Shown here piece by piece: positions 62,229-64,000 of a stretch of DNA of 64,000 nt; position 1 is the first letter of the stretch; the number at the start of each line of letters is the position of its first letter. The position numbers and the translations under genes were made by a program. Where the stretch lies: contig CAZIUI010000013.1 of the NCBI GenBank assembly GCA_964542585.1, positions 1-64,000 on the forward strand, given 5' to 3'. The notes under the pieces were generated by a model. It was not told where the DNA came from, ran no database searches, and saw only the letters and a list, made by a program, of their open reading frames with translations. This DNA is from CAYYUA01 sp964542585 (GTDB lineage Bacteria > Bacteroidota > Bacteroidia > CAILMK01 > CAYYUA01).

Positions 62229-63704
62229 ATGCATGATCCAACAGGCGAAAAAATTATTTATCAAGGGCTTACTTACGATGATGTATTAGTGGCTCCGGCT
62301 AAGTCCGAAGTATTGCCATCTAATGTGAATTTAGAGACTAAGCTGAGCCGGAACCTTTCCATCAATCTACCAATGGTTTCCGCTGCCATGGATACCATTA
62401 CAGAAGCCGAATTAGCCATTGCCATAGCTCGTGAGGGCGGTATTGGCGTGGTGCACAAAAACTTCACCATAGATGAGCAGGCAGCCCAGGTTAGGAAAGT
62501 AAAGCGTTCTGAAAGCGGGTTGATCAAAGATCCCATTACTTTGGATGAAAACGCCCCGATCAGTGATGCCCTCGCAATCATGCAGGAAAACCGCATTGGT
62601 GGCATTCCGATAGTTGATAACCTGAACAAACTAAAGGGCATCCTTACTAACCGTGATTTACGGTTTGAGAAGAATCATACCCGCTCAGTGGTAGAGGTCA
62701 TGACCACTGATAACCTGACCACCGTTCAGGAAGGGGTTGATTTAGTAAAAGCAGAGTCCATCCTTAAGCAGCATAAAGTGGAAAAATTACCCGTGGTGGA
62801 CAACGACTACACGCTAAAAGGATTGATCACCTTTAAAGATATCAAAAAAGTTAAGGATCATCCCAATGCGTGTAAAGACAATTATGGACGTCTCCGCGTA
62901 GGGGCAGCCGTTACTGTTAGCGATGAGCTTTTTGATCGATTGGAAGCGCTTCAAAAAGCAGGAGTGGACATGATTGTTATCGACTCAGCTCATGGCCATT
63001 CTAGTGGAGTTTTGGAAGGGATAAAAGCCGTTAAAAAACATGCACCAGACGTTGAGCTAATGGCAGGAAATGTCGCTTCATACGAAGGGGCAAAAGCGGT
63101 AGCTAATGCCGGAGCGGATGCGGTTAAAGTGGGAGTTGGGCCAGGTTCCATTTGTACTACCAGGGTTGTAGCGGGTATTGGTGTGCCCCAGCTGACGGCT
63201 GTTTACGAAAGCGCTAAAGCTTTGGCGAACTCAGGTATTCCCGTAGTAGCCGATGGCGGTGTTAAATATACGGGTGATGTTGTCAAAGCTATTGCAGCAG
63301 GTGCAAGTTCTGTAATGGCTGGGTCATTGTTTGCAGGTGTTGAGGAATCGCCGGGAGAGACCATTATTTACGAGGGAAGAAAGTTTAAAACTTACCGAGG
63401 AATGGGCTCTGTAGAAGCAATGAAACAAGGTTCAGGCAACCGCTATTTTCAGGATCCTGAGGAAGAAATTAAGAAGTTAGTGCCGGAAGGGATCGTAGGT
63501 CGTGTTCCCTATAAAGGCACGTTATCCGAAGTAATGCAGCAATACAAAGGGGGTCTTCAGGCAGGTATGGGCTATTCAGGAGCCGCTACAATAGCTGATT
63601 TGCAAAAAGCGAAACTTATCAAAGTAACGGCTGCCGGACTCCGGGAAAGCCATCCTCACGATGTTACGATAACCAAAGAAGCTCCTAATTATAGTCCCTA
63701 TTAA
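62229..63704 (+). CDS. guaB: inosine-5'-monophosphate dehydrogenase
   Basis: GuaB oxidises IMP to XMP, the first committed step to GMP. The 491-residue protein has the TIM-barrel opening LTYDDVLVAPAKSEVLPS, two CBS domains (about residues 90-205), the catalytic Cys309 in GPGSICTTR, VADGGVKYTGDVVKAIAAGA, the Met-rich loop in YRGMGSVEAMKQGSGNRYF and the C-terminal YKGGLQAGMGYSGA. I chose the ATG at 62229 over a GTG at 62184, which would add 15 residues not found in the family. Confidence 0.96.
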   Translation: MHDPTGEKIIYQGLTYDDVLVAPAKSEVLPSNVNLETKLSRNLSINLPMVSAAMDTITEAELAIAIAREGGIGVVHKNFTIDEQAAQVRKVKRSESGLIKDPITLDENAPISDALAIMQENRIGGIPIVDNLNKLKGILTNRDLRFEKNHTRSVVEVMTTDNLTTVQEGVDLVKAESILKQHKVEKLPVVDNDYTLKGLITFKDIKKVKDHPNACKDNYGRLRVGAAVTVSDELFDRLEALQKAGVDMIVIDSAHGHSSGVLEGIKAVKKHAPDVELMAGNVASYEGAKAVANAGADAVKVGVGPGSICTTRVVAGIGVPQLTAVYESAKALANSGIPVVADGGVKYTGDVVKAIAAGASSVMAGSLFAGVEESPGETIIYEGRKFKTYRGMGSVEAMKQGSGNRYFQDPEEEIKKLVPEGIVGRVPYKGTLSEVMQQYKGGLQAGMGYSGAATIADLQKAKLIKVTAAGLRESHPHDVTITKEAPNYSPY

Positions 63705-63748
63705 GTAAGTCATAGATTAGAAAACCCATTAAAAGATTCTTACGGTTT

Positions 63749-63816
63749 ATTGTAAAGATTTACTTTAGGGATGATTGTAAACCAAAACCTGGGAAAAATC
63801 TTTTTATCATTGTAAA
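63749..63816. promoter_or_regulatory. three direct repeats ATTGTAAA upstream of a lipoprotein gene
   Basis: The 8-mer ATTGTAAA occurs at 63749-63756, 63774-63781 and 63809-63816, all in the same orientation, in the 147-bp gap before the lipoprotein gene. Spacings are 25 and 35 bp. They may be binding sites for a regulator, or chance in AT-rich DNA. Confidence 0.3.
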
Positions 63817-63851
63817 ACACGAACAGCAAAACTTAAATTAAAACAGTTATT

Positions 63852-64000
63852 ATGTCTAGCGCAGGGAAAATCAAGAATTATGTAGCCCTTATTCTGGCTA
63901 TCAGTGGTTTAATGTTGTCTTCATGTTCGAACAATCAAAGTGGGGATAGCAGTAATAAAGAAACAACCACTCAAGAAGATCAAGGTAACCAGCAAAAACA
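63852..64000 (+). CDS. N-terminal part of a lipoprotein (3' truncated)
   Basis: An ATG at 63852 opens a frame that runs to the window end. It has a basic start (GKIKNY), a hydrophobic stretch (VALILAISGLML) and a lipobox SSC (Cys near residue 25), followed by an Asn/Gln/Ser/Thr-rich linker. That is the usual start of an outer-membrane or periplasmic lipoprotein. Function cannot be judged from the first 49 residues. Confidence 0.7.
   Translation, partial: MSSAGKIKNYVALILAISGLMLSSCSNNQSGDSSNKETTTQEDQGNQQK

Noticed and set aside
1..64000. Defence island, prophage, integron or insertion sequence
   Set aside because: No transposase, integrase, phage structural gene, restriction enzyme, Cas or toxin-antitoxin pair is recognisable; the genes are ordinary chromosomal ones.

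Overview
The window looks like a chromosomal segment of a Bacteroidota bacterium, probably of the Cytophagia/Flavobacteriia type. The evidence is two proteins ending in the type B (gliding-motility-associated) sorting domain of the type IX secretion system, several promoters of the Bacteroidota form TTG-N17-23-TAnnTTTG, few Shine-Dalgarno sequences, a bacillithiol BshA gene, a YbeY whose third metal ligand is Asp, and a NagZ-like GH3/beta-lactamase fusion. I see no rRNA, tRNA, CRISPR array, prophage or insertion sequence, and no recognisable defence system.

Layout. 1-12 kb: the end of a T9SS type B protein, YjbQ, an M16 peptidase, an FeS-type (6-4) photolyase coupled to an SRPBCC protein, a PfkB kinase, an amidohydrolase/SDR pair, a secreted propeller-like protein, acylphosphatase, an EamA transporter and DUF2237. 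12-23.4 kb: a frameshifted lipoprotein with two PrcB_C-like domains, DUF2461, a GT2, a universal stress protein, a YdjM-type membrane protein, an alpha/beta hydrolase, then a biotin cluster read leftwards (bioF-bioD-bioA-ketosynthase), an M48 lipoprotein peptidase and clpS. The bioA gene is interrupted by a 10-N gap that appears to be an assembly artefact. 23.5-30.6 kb: sbcC, metG, an LD-carboxypeptidase and a patatin. 30.7-36.8 kb: rimP-nusA-infB and an rluB-type pseudouridine synthase, with a 397-bp AT-rich gap between rimP and the synthase. 36.8-42.5 kb: a tight rightward operon of T9SS type B protein, ybeY, mnmG and a lipoprotein. 42.5-53.8 kb: bshA with a threonine-dehydrogenase-like SDR, a giant sensor kinase, the GH3/beta-lactamase fusion, and a ComA-like synthase with a TPR protein. 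53.8-64 kb: an ECF sigma/zinc anti-sigma pair joined to meaB, an outer-membrane barrel, fructosamine kinase, deoxynucleoside kinase, trpS, a PlsC acyltransferase, gatC, an ABC ATPase, cobalamin adenosyltransferase, guaB and the start of a lipoprotein.

Main result of the hunt. The non-coding gap at 35.7-36.05 kb has the marks of a chromosomal replication origin (oriC): seven DnaA-box-like 9-mers (three identical TTTTCCACA, two of them in an 11-bp tandem repeat), an AT-rich core with boxes facing opposite ways on its two sides, a nearby mnmG (gidA), genes leaving in both directions, and a sampled switch from C-rich to G-rich on the + strand. Two 16-bp sites that each match the ParB-binding parS consensus at 15 of 16 positions lie 11-12.5 kb to the right, at 46.9 and 48.5 kb. 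Together these suggest the window spans the origin and centromere-like region. dnaA, parA and parB themselves are not in the window.

Other points: a hairpin with a U-tract at the very 5' end of the rimP-nusA-infB transcript, a perfect 19-bp inverted repeat downstream of infB, a dedicated ketosynthase in the biotin cluster, and a soluble zinc anti-sigma joined to meaB.
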